From: Nocardiopsis quinghaiensis
GTDB lineage: Bacteria; Actinomycetota; Actinomycetes; Streptosporangiales; Streptosporangiaceae
Length of the DNA: 64,000 nt
Reading direction: 5' to 3'
NCBI RefSeq assembly: GCF_008638365.1
Contig: NZ_VWVU01000008.1
Span: 62,001 to 126,000 of the forward strand
Below, in pieces: positions 44,659-52,716 of the stretch. Made by a program: the position numbers and the translations under genes. The notes below the pieces were generated by a model, which made no database searches, was not told where the DNA came from, and was given only the letters and a program-made list of their open reading frames with translations. The stretch's first letter is position 1; each line of letters starts with the position of its first letter.

Positions 44659-46107
44659 TTGATCGCGCTCACGCTCGATCGGATCGCTGAGATCACCCAA
44701 ACCGCCATAGGCGGATCAGCGCGCCCCGACACCGTCGCCGACGGCCCCGTCGTCATCGATTCGCGGCAGGCAGCGCCCGGCGCTCTCTTCGCCGCCCTGG
44801 GCGGTGAGCGCGTCGACGGGCACGACTTCGTCGCCTCCGCGGTCGAAGCCGGAGCGGTGGCCGCACTGGTCTCCCGCCCCGTCGACGCACCACACCTCCT
44901 CGCAGACGGAGGGGACGACGGGGTGGTCGACGCGCTGGCCCGGCTCGCCCTGTACACGGCCCAGGAGCTCAGCGACCCCCGGCGCGGGGTGGAGCGGACC
45001 GAGATCGTCGCGGTCACCGGCTCCTCCGGCAAGACCACCACCAAGGACCTCATCGCGCAGGTCGTGGGCCGCGCGGGCCCGACCGTCGCTCCGGCGGGCT
45101 CGTTCAACAACGAGATCGGCCACCCCCTCACCGTGCTCCGCGCCGACACCGGCACCCGGCACCTGGTCCTGGAGGTCGCCGCCCGGGGCATCGGGCACAT
45201 CGCCCACCTGTGCCGCGTGGCCCCGCCCAGGGTCGGTGTGGTCCTCAACGTCGGCAGCGCCCACATGGGCGAGTTCGGCGACCGGGACACCATCGCCAGG
45301 GCCAAGGGCGAACTGGTCGAGTCGCTTCCCCCCGGTTCCGGGGACAAGGGCTCCGGAGGAGTCGCCGTCCTCAACGCCGACGACCCGAGGGTGAACGCGA
45401 TGGCCTCGCGGACCCGGGCGCGCGTGGTCACCTACGGCCTGGCGGAGGACGCGCACGTGCGCGCCACCGACGTGGTCCTGCGGGCGTCGGGCGCACCCTC
45501 CTTCACCCTCCACCTGGGCGGGAGCCGGACCCGGGTGGACCTGGCGCTCGTGGGCGCCCACCAGGTCTCCAACGCGCTGGCCGCCGCGGCGGTCGCCGAC
45601 GAGCTCGGTATGGACATCGCCGGTGTCGCCGAGGCGCTCGCCGAGGCCACCCCGGTCAGCCGGTGGCGCATGGAGGTCACCGAGCACGCGGGCGCCACAC
45701 TCGTCAACGACGCCTACAACGCCAACCCCGAGTCCATGAAGGCGGCGCTGACGACTCTGGGAGCGCTCGCCCGGGAACGCCGTTCGATCGCCGTCCTCGC
45801 CCACATGGCCGAGCTCGGTGAGGACGGCCGGGCCGAGCACGAGGGGATCGGTGAGCTGGCCGCCCGCACGGGCGTGGCCCACCTGATCGTGGTCGGGGAA
45901 GCCGCCGAGGGCATCGCCGCCGGTGCCGAGAGCGCCGCACGGCAGGGGCTGTGGCGGGGCGAGAGCGTCCGTGTGGCGGACGCTCCGGAAGCCGCAGCGG
46001 CGCTGCGCGAACGGTTGCGCACAGGAGACGTCGTCATTGTGAAGGGATCGCGCGTGGCAGCTCTCGAAAAGGTCATCGACCTCATCACCGAAGGTGATGC
46101 CCAGTGA
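44659..46107 (+). CDS. murF: UDP-N-acetylmuramoyl-tripeptide--D-alanyl-D-alanine ligase
   Basis: Adds D-Ala-D-Ala to complete UDP-MurNAc-pentapeptide. The N-terminus MIALTLDRIAEIT, IDSRQAAPGALFAAL, P-loop VAVTGSSGKTTTKDLIAQVV, FNNEIGHPLTVL, NVGSAHMGEFGDRDTI and VNDAYNANPESMKAAL are all family hallmarks. 482 aa. TTG 44659 is chosen because GAGGAG (44648-44653) lies 5 nt upstream and conserved sequence starts there; GTG 44653 overlaps that ribosome binding site. The stop overlaps the mraY start (GTGA). Confidence 0.97.
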   Translation: MIALTLDRIAEITQTAIGGSARPDTVADGPVVIDSRQAAPGALFAALGGERVDGHDFVASAVEAGAVAALVSRPVDAPHLLADGGDDGVVDALARLALYTAQELSDPRRGVERTEIVAVTGSSGKTTTKDLIAQVVGRAGPTVAPAGSFNNEIGHPLTVLRADTGTRHLVLEVAARGIGHIAHLCRVAPPRVGVVLNVGSAHMGEFGDRDTIARAKGELVESLPPGSGDKGSGGVAVLNADDPRVNAMASRTRARVVTYGLAEDAHVRATDVVLRASGAPSFTLHLGGSRTRVDLALVGAHQVSNALAAAAVADELGMDIAGVAEALAEATPVSRWRMEVTEHAGATLVNDAYNANPESMKAALTTLGALARERRSIAVLAHMAELGEDGRAEHEGIGELAARTGVAHLIVVGEAAEGIAAGAESAARQGLWRGESVRVADAPEAAAALRERLRTGDVVIVKGSRVAALEKVIDLITEGDAQ

Positions 46108-47177
46108 TCGGCATCTCCATCGCGTCAGCGCTGGCACTGGTCGTCTCCATGGCGCTGATGCCGTCGCTGATCAAGCTCCTGTACCGGTTCAAGTTCGGCC
46201 AGGAGGTGCGCGACGACGGTCCCGAGGGACACAAGACCAAGCAGGGCACGCCCACCATGGGCGGCATCGTCGTCATCCTCGGCGCGGTGGTGGGCTACTT
46301 CGGCTCCCATCTGGTGCTGTGGCTGGTGCAGCCCTCCTCCACCGGGCCCACCGCCTCCGGCCTGCTGGTGATGTTCCTGTTCGTCGGCATGGGCTGCGTC
46401 GGTTTCCTCGACGACTTCATCAAGATCTACAAACGCCGCAGCCTGGGCCTGCGCAGCGGCGCCAAGATGGTCGGGCAGGCCGTCATCGGCGTGGGGTTCG
46501 CCTACGGCGTCACCCAGTTCCCCAACGGGTACGGCTACACCCCCGCGGCCCCCAGCCTCTCCTTCCTCCGCGACTTCGGCCCCCCGCTGATGATCGGCCT
46601 GTTCGTCCTCTGGGCGCTGTTCCTCATCGTCGGCTTCTCCAACGCGGTCAACCTCACCGACGGCCTCGACGGACTGGCCACCGGCGCGACCATCCTCTCC
46701 CTGTGCGCCTACGTCATCATCGGCAACTGGCAGCTGCGGCAGTCCTGCGTGTCCTACCTGTCGGACAGCTGCTACACGGTCCGCGACCCCCTGGACCTGG
46801 CCGTGGTGGCCGCCGCCGTGCTCGGCGCCTGCATCGCCTTCCTGTGGTTCAACGCCCCGCCCGCCAAGATCTTCATGGGCGACACCGGATCCCTGGCGCT
46901 GGGCGGCCTGATCGTGGGCCTGGCCATCACCACCCGCACCCAGCTCCTGCTGCTGCTCATCGGCGGCCTGTTCGTCATCATCACCATGTCGGTGATGATC
47001 CAGATCACCTCCTTCCGCCTCACCGGCAAGCGCGTGTTCCGCATGGCGCCGCTGCAGCACCACTTCGAGCTCAGGGGCTGGGCCGAACCCACCATCGTGA
47101 TCCGGTTCTGGATCATCCAGGGCCTGTTCGTGGCGATCGCCATCGGACTCTTCTACCTGGAATGGATGCCGAGGTAG
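46104..47177 (+). CDS. mraY: phospho-N-acetylmuramoyl-pentapeptide-transferase
   Basis: Polytopic enzyme making lipid I from UDP-MurNAc-pentapeptide and undecaprenyl phosphate. Motifs: DDGPEGHKTKQGTPTMGG, VGFLDDFIKIYKRRSLGL (Asp pair), NAVNLTDGLDGLATG, FNAPPAKIFMGDTGSLALGG and PLQHHFELRGWAEPTIVIRF. Ten hydrophobic segments, 357 aa. It overlaps murF by 4 nt and ends 2 nt before murD, so murF-mraY-murD are translated in a chain. Confidence 0.98.
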   Translation: MIGISIASALALVVSMALMPSLIKLLYRFKFGQEVRDDGPEGHKTKQGTPTMGGIVVILGAVVGYFGSHLVLWLVQPSSTGPTASGLLVMFLFVGMGCVGFLDDFIKIYKRRSLGLRSGAKMVGQAVIGVGFAYGVTQFPNGYGYTPAAPSLSFLRDFGPPLMIGLFVLWALFLIVGFSNAVNLTDGLDGLATGATILSLCAYVIIGNWQLRQSCVSYLSDSCYTVRDPLDLAVVAAAVLGACIAFLWFNAPPAKIFMGDTGSLALGGLIVGLAITTRTQLLLLLIGGLFVIITMSVMIQITSFRLTGKRVFRMAPLQHHFELRGWAEPTIVIRFWIIQGLFVAIAIGLFYLEWMPR

Positions 47178-47179
47178 AC

Positions 47180-48640
47180 ATGGCGCACCACGCTTCCGAG
47201 ACACCGAACGACCCGGCTCCCGGCTCGGACGAGCTGGAGGGGCGGCTGGTCTGTGTCGCCGGTCTGGGAGTGTCCGGGCCCCCGGTGGCCCGGGTGCTCC
47301 TGGCCCGCGGGGCCCGCGTGACCGTCGTCGACGGCCGTGACGACGACACCGTCCGCCCCGTCGCGGCCGCACTGCGGGAGGCCGGGGCCGAGGTGGTCCT
47401 GGGCGGGACCCCGCTGCCCGAGGGCTGCGACCTGGTCGTCACCTCGCCCGGCTGGCGCCCGGACTCACCTCTGCTGGTCCGGGCCGCCGGGGCCGGGGTC
47501 GAGGTCATCGGGGACGTCGAGCTCGCCTGGCGGCTCAAGCCCGCCGACCAGGTGTGGCTGGCCGTCACCGGAACCAACGGCAAGACCACCACCGTGCGGA
47601 TGCTGGAGGCCATGCTCCGCGCCGACGGCCGCGACGCCCTGGCCGTCGGCAACGTCGGCACCTCCGTCATCGACGCCGTGCTGCCCGGCGCCGACGGCCG
47701 CGTCCACGACATCCTGGCCGTGGAGCTGTCCAGCTTCCAGCTGCACTGGTCCTCCAGCGTGCGCCCGCACGCCGCCACCGTGCTCAACATCGCCTCCGAC
47801 CACCTGGACTGGCACGGCGGGCTCGACCCCTACGCCCGCGCCAAGGGCCGGGTGTTCGCGCCCGGCACCATCCGCGTGGCCAACACCGCCGACGCCTGGT
47901 CCACGCGCCTGGCGGAGGAGGACGGCGACCCGCACACGCCCCTGGTGGGCTTTCGCCTGGACACCCCCCGCGCGGGCGAGGTCGGTGTGGTCGAGGACCT
48001 GCTGGTGGACAGGGCCTTCGTCGCCGAGCCGCACAGCAGCGCCGAGGAGTTGGCCGCGCTCGCCGACGTGCGCCCGGCCGCGCCGCACAACGTCGCCAAC
48101 GCCCTGGCCGCCGCCGCGCTGGCCCGGTCGGTGGGCGTGGCGCCCGCGTCGGTCCGGGCGGGACTGGCCGCCTTCGAGCCGGAGCCGCACCGCATCGCGT
48201 TCGTGGCCACGGCGGGGGGCGTGGACTACGTCGACGACTCCAAGGCCACCAACCCGCACGCCGCCGCCGCGTCACTGGGCGCCTACCCCTCCGTGGTCTG
48301 GATCGCGGGCGGCCTGCTCAAGGGGGCCGAGGTCGACGAGCTGGTGACGATGGCCGCCGACCGGCTGCGCGGAGCCGTGCTCATCGGTGCCGACCGGGCC
48401 CGTCTGCGCGAGGCCCTGGCCGAGCACGCGCCCGAGGTGCCCGTGGTCGAGGTCGAGGGGCCCGCCGAGGACGCCCCGGAGGGCCACACGGTCATGGACG
48501 CGGTGGTCGCCGCCGCCGCGTCCCTGGCCGAGGCGGGGGACACCGTGCTGCTGGCACCGGCGGCCGCCTCCATGGACATGTTCACCAACTACCCCGAGCG
48601 GGGACGGCTCTTCGCCGAGGCCGTCGGCCGACTGCTCTGA
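47180..48640 (+). CDS. murD: UDP-N-acetylmuramoyl-L-alanine--D-glutamate ligase
   Basis: Adds D-Glu to UDP-MurNAc-L-Ala. N-terminal nucleotide fold VCVAGLGVSGPPVARVLL, P-loop VWLAVTGTNGKTTTVRMLEA, SSFQL motif VELSSFQLHWSSSV, NIASDHLDWHGGLDPYARAK and VDYVDDSKATNPHAAAASL are typical; AGGLLKGAEVDEL and LLAPAAASMDMFTNYPERG end it. 486 aa. ATG 47180 has GAGG 5 nt upstream; an in-frame ATG at 47162 overlaps mraY and is less likely. Confidence 0.97.
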   Translation: MAHHASETPNDPAPGSDELEGRLVCVAGLGVSGPPVARVLLARGARVTVVDGRDDDTVRPVAAALREAGAEVVLGGTPLPEGCDLVVTSPGWRPDSPLLVRAAGAGVEVIGDVELAWRLKPADQVWLAVTGTNGKTTTVRMLEAMLRADGRDALAVGNVGTSVIDAVLPGADGRVHDILAVELSSFQLHWSSSVRPHAATVLNIASDHLDWHGGLDPYARAKGRVFAPGTIRVANTADAWSTRLAEEDGDPHTPLVGFRLDTPRAGEVGVVEDLLVDRAFVAEPHSSAEELAALADVRPAAPHNVANALAAAALARSVGVAPASVRAGLAAFEPEPHRIAFVATAGGVDYVDDSKATNPHAAAASLGAYPSVVWIAGGLLKGAEVDELVTMAADRLRGAVLIGADRARLREALAEHAPEVPVVEVEGPAEDAPEGHTVMDAVVAAAASLAEAGDTVLLAPAAASMDMFTNYPERGRLFAEAVGRLL

Positions 48641-48805
48641 GTGGCGTTCGCCCGCCCGTGCGTGACCGAAGGCGCGCGGGCGGGCTCGACCATGCCCTCC
48701 ACGGCCCTCCCGGCGGTCAAAGATGGCCAACACGCGGAAAATGTCCACGGTTCCCTACCCGCCCGTACGCCAGTATTGAGGCGCTGAATCGTGCGGAGGG
48801 TGTGG

Positions 48806-50251
48806 ATGGCGGCGACGACGGCGGTTCCCCGGACGGCCCGGCCCAAGGGGCGCGCGGCGACAACGAGGCGCGTGGCGACGGAAGGGCGTGAGCGTGCCCT
48901 GTGGCGTGAGTGGGCACGGTCCCTGGACCGGCCGCTCACCTCCTACTACCTGATCCTGGGCACCGGGGTGCTGCTCATCGCCCTGGGCCTGGTCATGGTG
49001 CTCTCGTCCACGATGGTCGACTCCATCGCCGAGACCGGCTCGGCCTTCTCCATGTTCCAGAAGCAGCTGGTCTCGGCCGTCGTCGGCCTGCCCCTGATGC
49101 TCCTGGCCTCCCACATGCCCCAGCGGCTCTTCCGGCTGGTCGGCTACCCGGCGATGATCGTGTCGGCGGCGCTGCTGCTGCTCACCGTCTTCCAGGGCGT
49201 GGAGATCAACGGGGCCACCCGCTGGCTCGACGTCGGCGGCCTGCTCGTGCAGCCCTCCGAACCCGCCAAGCTCGCCTTCGCCCTGTGGGGCGCCAACATC
49301 CTGGCCCGCAAGGACGAGCTGCGCGAGCTCACCGAGTGGCGACACCTGCTCATCCCGCTGCTGCCCGGCTGCGGCCTGCTGGTCCTGCTGGTGATGCTGG
49401 GTTCCAACCTGTCCACCGCCCTGGTGTTCCTGGTCACCTTCCTGGGCCTGCTGTGGGTGGTCGGCGCGCCGGGCAAGCTCTTCGTGGCCATGTTCGGACT
49501 GGTCCTGGGCCTGGCCGTCATCGCCATCGCGATCGAGCCCTACCGCATGGCGCGCGTCACCAGCTTCCTGGACCCGGGCGCCGACCCCCTGGGCTCGGGC
49601 ATGCAGTCCCTGCACGGGCTCTACGCGCTGGGCACCGGCGGGGTCCTCGGCGTGGGCATCGGCGCCAGCCGCGAGAAGTGGGGCTTCCTGCCCTTCGCCG
49701 AGTCCGACTTCGTCTTCGCCATCATCGGCGAGGAGTTCGGCCTGCTCGGCACCCTGCTCGTACTCGCCCTGTTCGGCGTGCTGGGCTACGCCGGACTGCG
49801 CGTGGCCTTCCGCGTCAAGGAGCCCTTCCCTCGTCTGGCCGCCTTCGCCATCGTCACCTGGATCATGGGCCAGGCCATGATCAACGTGGGCGCCGTCATC
49901 GGGCTGCTGCCCGTCACCGGCGTCCCGCTGCCCCTGGTCTCCTACGGGGGCTCGTCGCTGATCTCCACCATGGTGGCCCTCGGTGTGCTCCTGGCACTGG
50001 CCAAGACCGAGCCCCAGGCGCAGAAGGCCCTGGGCGCCCGAGGTCCCAGCCGGGCCCAAAGGGCTCTAAGCTGGCTGGGCCTGGAGAATGCCGCTGCCTC
50101 GGCGAACAACCGCGGCGCCGTGCCCTCCAGGCGCGCCACCACGGCACGCGACCCGCGGACGACGGGTCCCCGCGGTGGCGGGACAACGGCCAAGCACAGG
50201 AGCGGACCGGTCCCGTCGGGTGACCGGCCAAGGAGGAATCGGCGACGGTAA
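48806..50251 (+). CDS. ftsW: septal SEDS glycosyltransferase FtsW
   Basis: Polymerises lipid II at the septum together with FtsI. Ten TM segments, with ATRWLDVGGLLVQPSEPAKL, YRMARVTSFLDPGADPLGSG, SDFVFAIIGEEFGLLG and the signature NVGAVIGLLPVTGVPLPLVS. A ~40-residue basic N-terminus and an ~85-residue basic, disordered C-terminus flank the membrane domain; 481 aa. ATG 48806 follows GGAGGG at 5 nt; GTG 48791 is an alternative. AAGGAGGAA at 50230-50238, inside the last codons, looks like a ribosome binding site for a following gene. That gene, murG, is now 1.3 kb away because of the IscB element. Confidence 0.97.
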   Translation: MAATTAVPRTARPKGRAATTRRVATEGRERALWREWARSLDRPLTSYYLILGTGVLLIALGLVMVLSSTMVDSIAETGSAFSMFQKQLVSAVVGLPLMLLASHMPQRLFRLVGYPAMIVSAALLLLTVFQGVEINGATRWLDVGGLLVQPSEPAKLAFALWGANILARKDELRELTEWRHLLIPLLPGCGLLVLLVMLGSNLSTALVFLVTFLGLLWVVGAPGKLFVAMFGLVLGLAVIAIAIEPYRMARVTSFLDPGADPLGSGMQSLHGLYALGTGGVLGVGIGASREKWGFLPFAESDFVFAIIGEEFGLLGTLLVLALFGVLGYAGLRVAFRVKEPFPRLAAFAIVTWIMGQAMINVGAVIGLLPVTGVPLPLVSYGGSSLISTMVALGVLLALAKTEPQAQKALGARGPSRAQRALSWLGLENAAASANNRGAVPSRRATTARDPRTTGPRGGGTTAKHRSGPVPSGDRPRRNRRR

Positions 50252-50618
50252 CGGGTTCCTCTTCCTGAAGGAGGGGGCTTGCGGCTCTCGTGGTTGGAAG
50301 CCTGCCGTTGCCAGCGCGAGCCGACACCAGGGAGGTGATCCGTTGGCTACGTTTCGCACAGGACCGAGGACCCGCCAGGCCGTGCTCCCCCAGCGGCCTG
50401 CCCTGGAATCCGCGTCAGCGGACACCCCCGGGAACAGGGACGAAACGGGACGCGGAGGCCATGCTCGCGTGGCACCCGGTGTGGAACGTCTGCGAGGGGA
50501 GACCACCGATGGTTCACCTGCCACCGGTGGCGTTACCCCGATCCGCAAGGGTCGGGGACAGGCCCGTGAAGGCCGTCCGCCCCGCGAGGGGACGCCGCCC
50601 CGCCAGGGGCGTCCGTGC
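50252..50618 (+). ncRNA. candidate omegaRNA (HEARO RNA) of the IscB element
   Basis: The 367 nt between ftsW and the iscB start contain no supported gene, but they are in the position where IscB loci encode their guide RNA. Hairpins are visible, for example CCCCGA/TCGGGG (about 50536-50557, GNRA-like GCAA loop) and CCACCG/CGGTGG (about 50501-50528). By family knowledge the guide lies at the RNA's 5' end and is read from the flank of the left end, here the last bases of ftsW and the few nt after it. I could not fold the RNA or match it to the HEARO covariance model. Confidence 0.6.
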
Positions 50619-51527
50619 GTGTTCGTCCTGGACGCCCACGGCACCCCGCTCCAACCCGCCCACCCCGCAAGGGCACGTCAGTTCCTCCACCAAGGCCGGG
50701 CGGTCGTGGTCCGACACACCCCGTTCACCATTCGGCTCAAGGACCGCACCGCTGCCGAATCCGAGGTCGACGGAGTCGAGGCCGGCATCGACCCGGGCAG
50801 TGAACACGCCGGTACCGCGGTATTCACCGCTCGGGCAGGTGAGCGCCGGGGGCGCTGTGCAGTGCGACCGGACCACCGGAGCGGCTCCGATCGGATTTCC
50901 AACCTGGCTTTGGCCTGCCTCGGGTGCAACCAGGCCGAAAGCAACCGGCCCGTCGAAGAATTCGTCACCAACCCACGAACCCTCACCGGGGTCAGAGCCC
51001 GGGCGAAGGCCCCGTTGCGGGACGCCACCGCGGTCAGCGCCCCCCGATGGGCCCTGCGGAAGGCTCTGGACGAGCACTCTCCGACCCATGTGGGTTCGGG
51101 TGGGCGCACCGAGCGGAACCGTACCCCTAGTGGCTTGCCGAAGTCCCACACTCTGGACGCTTCGGCTGTGGGTAAACTCGACACCATGACCGAGACCGTT
51201 TCCACGGTCCTGGTCGTCGAGGCTGCGGGACGTGGCTCCTATGCACGCACGCGTACCGGCAAGCACGGTCCTCCCCGGTTGCGCCTTCCCAGGCGTAAGG
51301 CGTTCTTCGGGTTCCAGACCGGGGACCTGGCCCAGGCCGTGCTCCCTTTCGGTAAGTACGCCGGGACGCACAGGGGTCGAGTGGCGGTGCGCGGCAGCGG
51401 TAGTCACACTCTGCGCGCCACGAACGGACTGATGGCGACCTCGTGGAAGAACCTGCGTCCGCTCCAACGGGCGGACGGTTACGCCTACACCACACAGAAG
51501 GAGGAAGGGGCTTCCTCCTCCGCCTGA
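50619..51527 (+). pseudogene. iscB: IscB with in-frame internal deletion (bridge helix, RuvC-II and HNH core lost)
   Basis: IscB is the RNA-guided nuclease ancestor of Cas9, usually ~400-500 aa; this frame has 302. The PLMP domain is intact (FVLDAHGTPLQPAHPARARQ, then AVVVRHTPFTIRLKDR). RuvC-I is GIDPGSEHAGTAVFTAR with Asp58. After GRCAVRPDHR (residues 78-87) the sequence jumps to SGSDRISNLALACLGCNQAE, the last part of the HNH domain with only one CxxC (100-103). The arginine-rich bridge helix, RuvC-II with its Glu and the HNH histidine are absent. RuvC-III (SHTLDASAVG, His177/Asp180) and the C-terminal domain (RKAFFGFQTGDLAQAVLPFG) remain. GTG 50619 is the only good start. The stop lies in a hairpin loop of the right end. 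Confidence 0.85.
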
Positions 51528-51533
51528 AGGCGG
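51500..51533. repeat. right-end hairpins of the IscB element
   Basis: GGAGGAAG (51500-51507) pairs with CTTCCTCC (51511-51518) around GGG, followed at once by CCGCC (51520-51524) and GGCGG (51529-51533) around TGAA. These are typical subterminal hairpins of IS200/IS605-family ends and could also act as a transcription terminator. Confidence 0.75.
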
Positions 51534-51555
51534 GGGTGTCCGCCCCAAACACCAG

Positions 51556-52716
51556 ATGAGGGTAGCCCTCGCCGGAGGCGGCACGGCCGGGCATATCGAG
51601 CCCGCGCTCTCCCTTGCGGACGCGCTGCGGCGCGCCGACCCCAGTACGGAGATCCTCTGTCTGGGCACCGAGCGGGGCCTGGAGACCCGCCTGGTGCCCA
51701 TGCGCGGCTACGAGCTGGGTCTGATCCCGGCCGTTCCCCTGCCGCGCAGGCTCACCCCCCAGCTGCTCACCGTGCCGGGCAAGCTCGCGGGTGCGCTCAG
51801 CGCTGCGGGCGAGCAGCTGGACCGGCTGCAGGCCGACGTCATCGTCGGCTTCGGCGGATACGTGGCCACCCCTGGCTACCTGGCCGCGCGGCGCAGACGC
51901 ATCCCCATCGTCGTGCACGAGGCCAACCCCCTGCCGGGCCTGGCCAACCGGCTGGGCGCGCGCATGACCCCGCACGTGTACACCGGGCACCCCCACACCC
52001 AGATCCGCAACGGCCGCTTCATCGGCATCCCGCTGCGTCAGCAGATCACCACGCTCGACCGCCTGGCCATGGGGGACAAGGCGCGCGCCTACTTCGGCCT
52101 GCGCCCCGACCTGCCCACCCTGCTGATCTTCGGCGGGTCCCAGGGCGCCCAGCGCATCAACGAGACCGCGTTCGCCGCCCGTGACGCCTTCCGCGACAGC
52201 GGTGTGCAGGTCCTGCACGTCGTCGGCCCCAAGAACGCCGAGGAACCCGAGGACCTCACCCAGGAGGGCATCCCCTACGTCGCCGTGCCCTACGTGGACC
52301 GTATGGACATGGCCTACGCCGCCGCCGACATGGCCATGTGCCGTTCCGGCGCCATGACCTGCTCCGAGCTGACCGCCGTCGGCCTGCCCGGTGCCTTCGT
52401 GCCCCTGGCCATCGGCAACGGTGAGCAGGCCCTGAACGCCGAACCCATCGTCCAGGCGGGCGGCGGCCTGATGGTCGACAACGCCGACGTCTCCGTCGAG
52501 TGGATCGTGCGCCAGCTCATCCCGGTGCTCACCGACACCGACCGGGTCGTGGCCATGTCCGAGGCGGCGGCCCGGATGGGCCGCCGCGACGCCGACACGG
52601 AGCTGGCCCGCGAGGTCACGGCCATCGCCCGCGGTGACAAGCCCACCCCCGAACTGCCGATACCCGACGACGACGGCGACGAGGTCCTCTACGACGACGG
52701 GAAGGACACCCGATGA
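51556..52716 (+). CDS. murG: UDP-GlcNAc:lipid I GlcNAc transferase MurG
   Basis: Peripheral membrane GT-B enzyme that converts lipid I to lipid II. Motifs: VALAGGGTAGHIEPALSLAD (lipid I site, G-loop 1), VGFGGYVATPGYLAAR, VVHEANPLPGLANRLGA, IFGGSQGAQRINETAF (G-loop 3) and MCRSGAMTCSELTAVGLPG with GNGEQALNAEPIVQAGG. 386 aa. ATG 51556 starts at the conserved N-terminus, yet no Shine-Dalgarno sequence lies within 15 nt, because the IscB element separates it from AAGGAGGAA at the end of ftsW. The stop overlaps the murC start. Confidence 0.97.
   Translation: MRVALAGGGTAGHIEPALSLADALRRADPSTEILCLGTERGLETRLVPMRGYELGLIPAVPLPRRLTPQLLTVPGKLAGALSAAGEQLDRLQADVIVGFGGYVATPGYLAARRRRIPIVVHEANPLPGLANRLGARMTPHVYTGHPHTQIRNGRFIGIPLRQQITTLDRLAMGDKARAYFGLRPDLPTLLIFGGSQGAQRINETAFAARDAFRDSGVQVLHVVGPKNAEEPEDLTQEGIPYVAVPYVDRMDMAYAAADMAMCRSGAMTCSELTAVGLPGAFVPLAIGNGEQALNAEPIVQAGGGLMVDNADVSVEWIVRQLIPVLTDTDRVVAMSEAAARMGRRDADTELAREVTAIARGDKPTPELPIPDDDGDEVLYDDGKDTR

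Larger units (their letters stand above)
50255..51545 (+). mobile_element. IS200/IS605-type IscB element (non-autonomous, no TnpA)
   Basis: The segment between ftsW and murG has the anatomy of an IscB insertion: a left end, a ~350-nt untranslated region expected to encode the omegaRNA (HEARO RNA), an iscB reading frame on the plus strand and a right end of stacked hairpins. Left and right ends share TTCCTC and CCTGAAGG-N-GGGGG (50256-50277 and 51512-51536). No Y1 transposase gene is present, so it would need TnpA in trans. Exact boundaries are uncertain by about 10 nt, and there is no target duplication, as expected for this family. Confidence 0.8.

Noticed and set aside
42486..45431. Very long open frame (981 codons) on the minus strand opposite murE and murF
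   Set aside because: It is the antisense shadow of strongly supported genes in high-GC DNA; the translation is low-complexity and matches nothing. The same applies to other long antisense frames, such as 21774-23786, 26843-28672 and 55369-57477.
50088..50618. Upstream extension of the iscB frame to ATG 50088 (479 aa in total)
   Set aside because: The extension overlaps the end of ftsW in another frame and runs through the omegaRNA region; its translation is Pro/Arg-rich noise. Conserved IscB sequence begins at GTG 50619.
50255..51545. Cas9 or CRISPR locus
   Set aside because: The protein has the PLMP domain of IscB and lacks REC lobes; there is no repeat array, Cas1 or Cas2.
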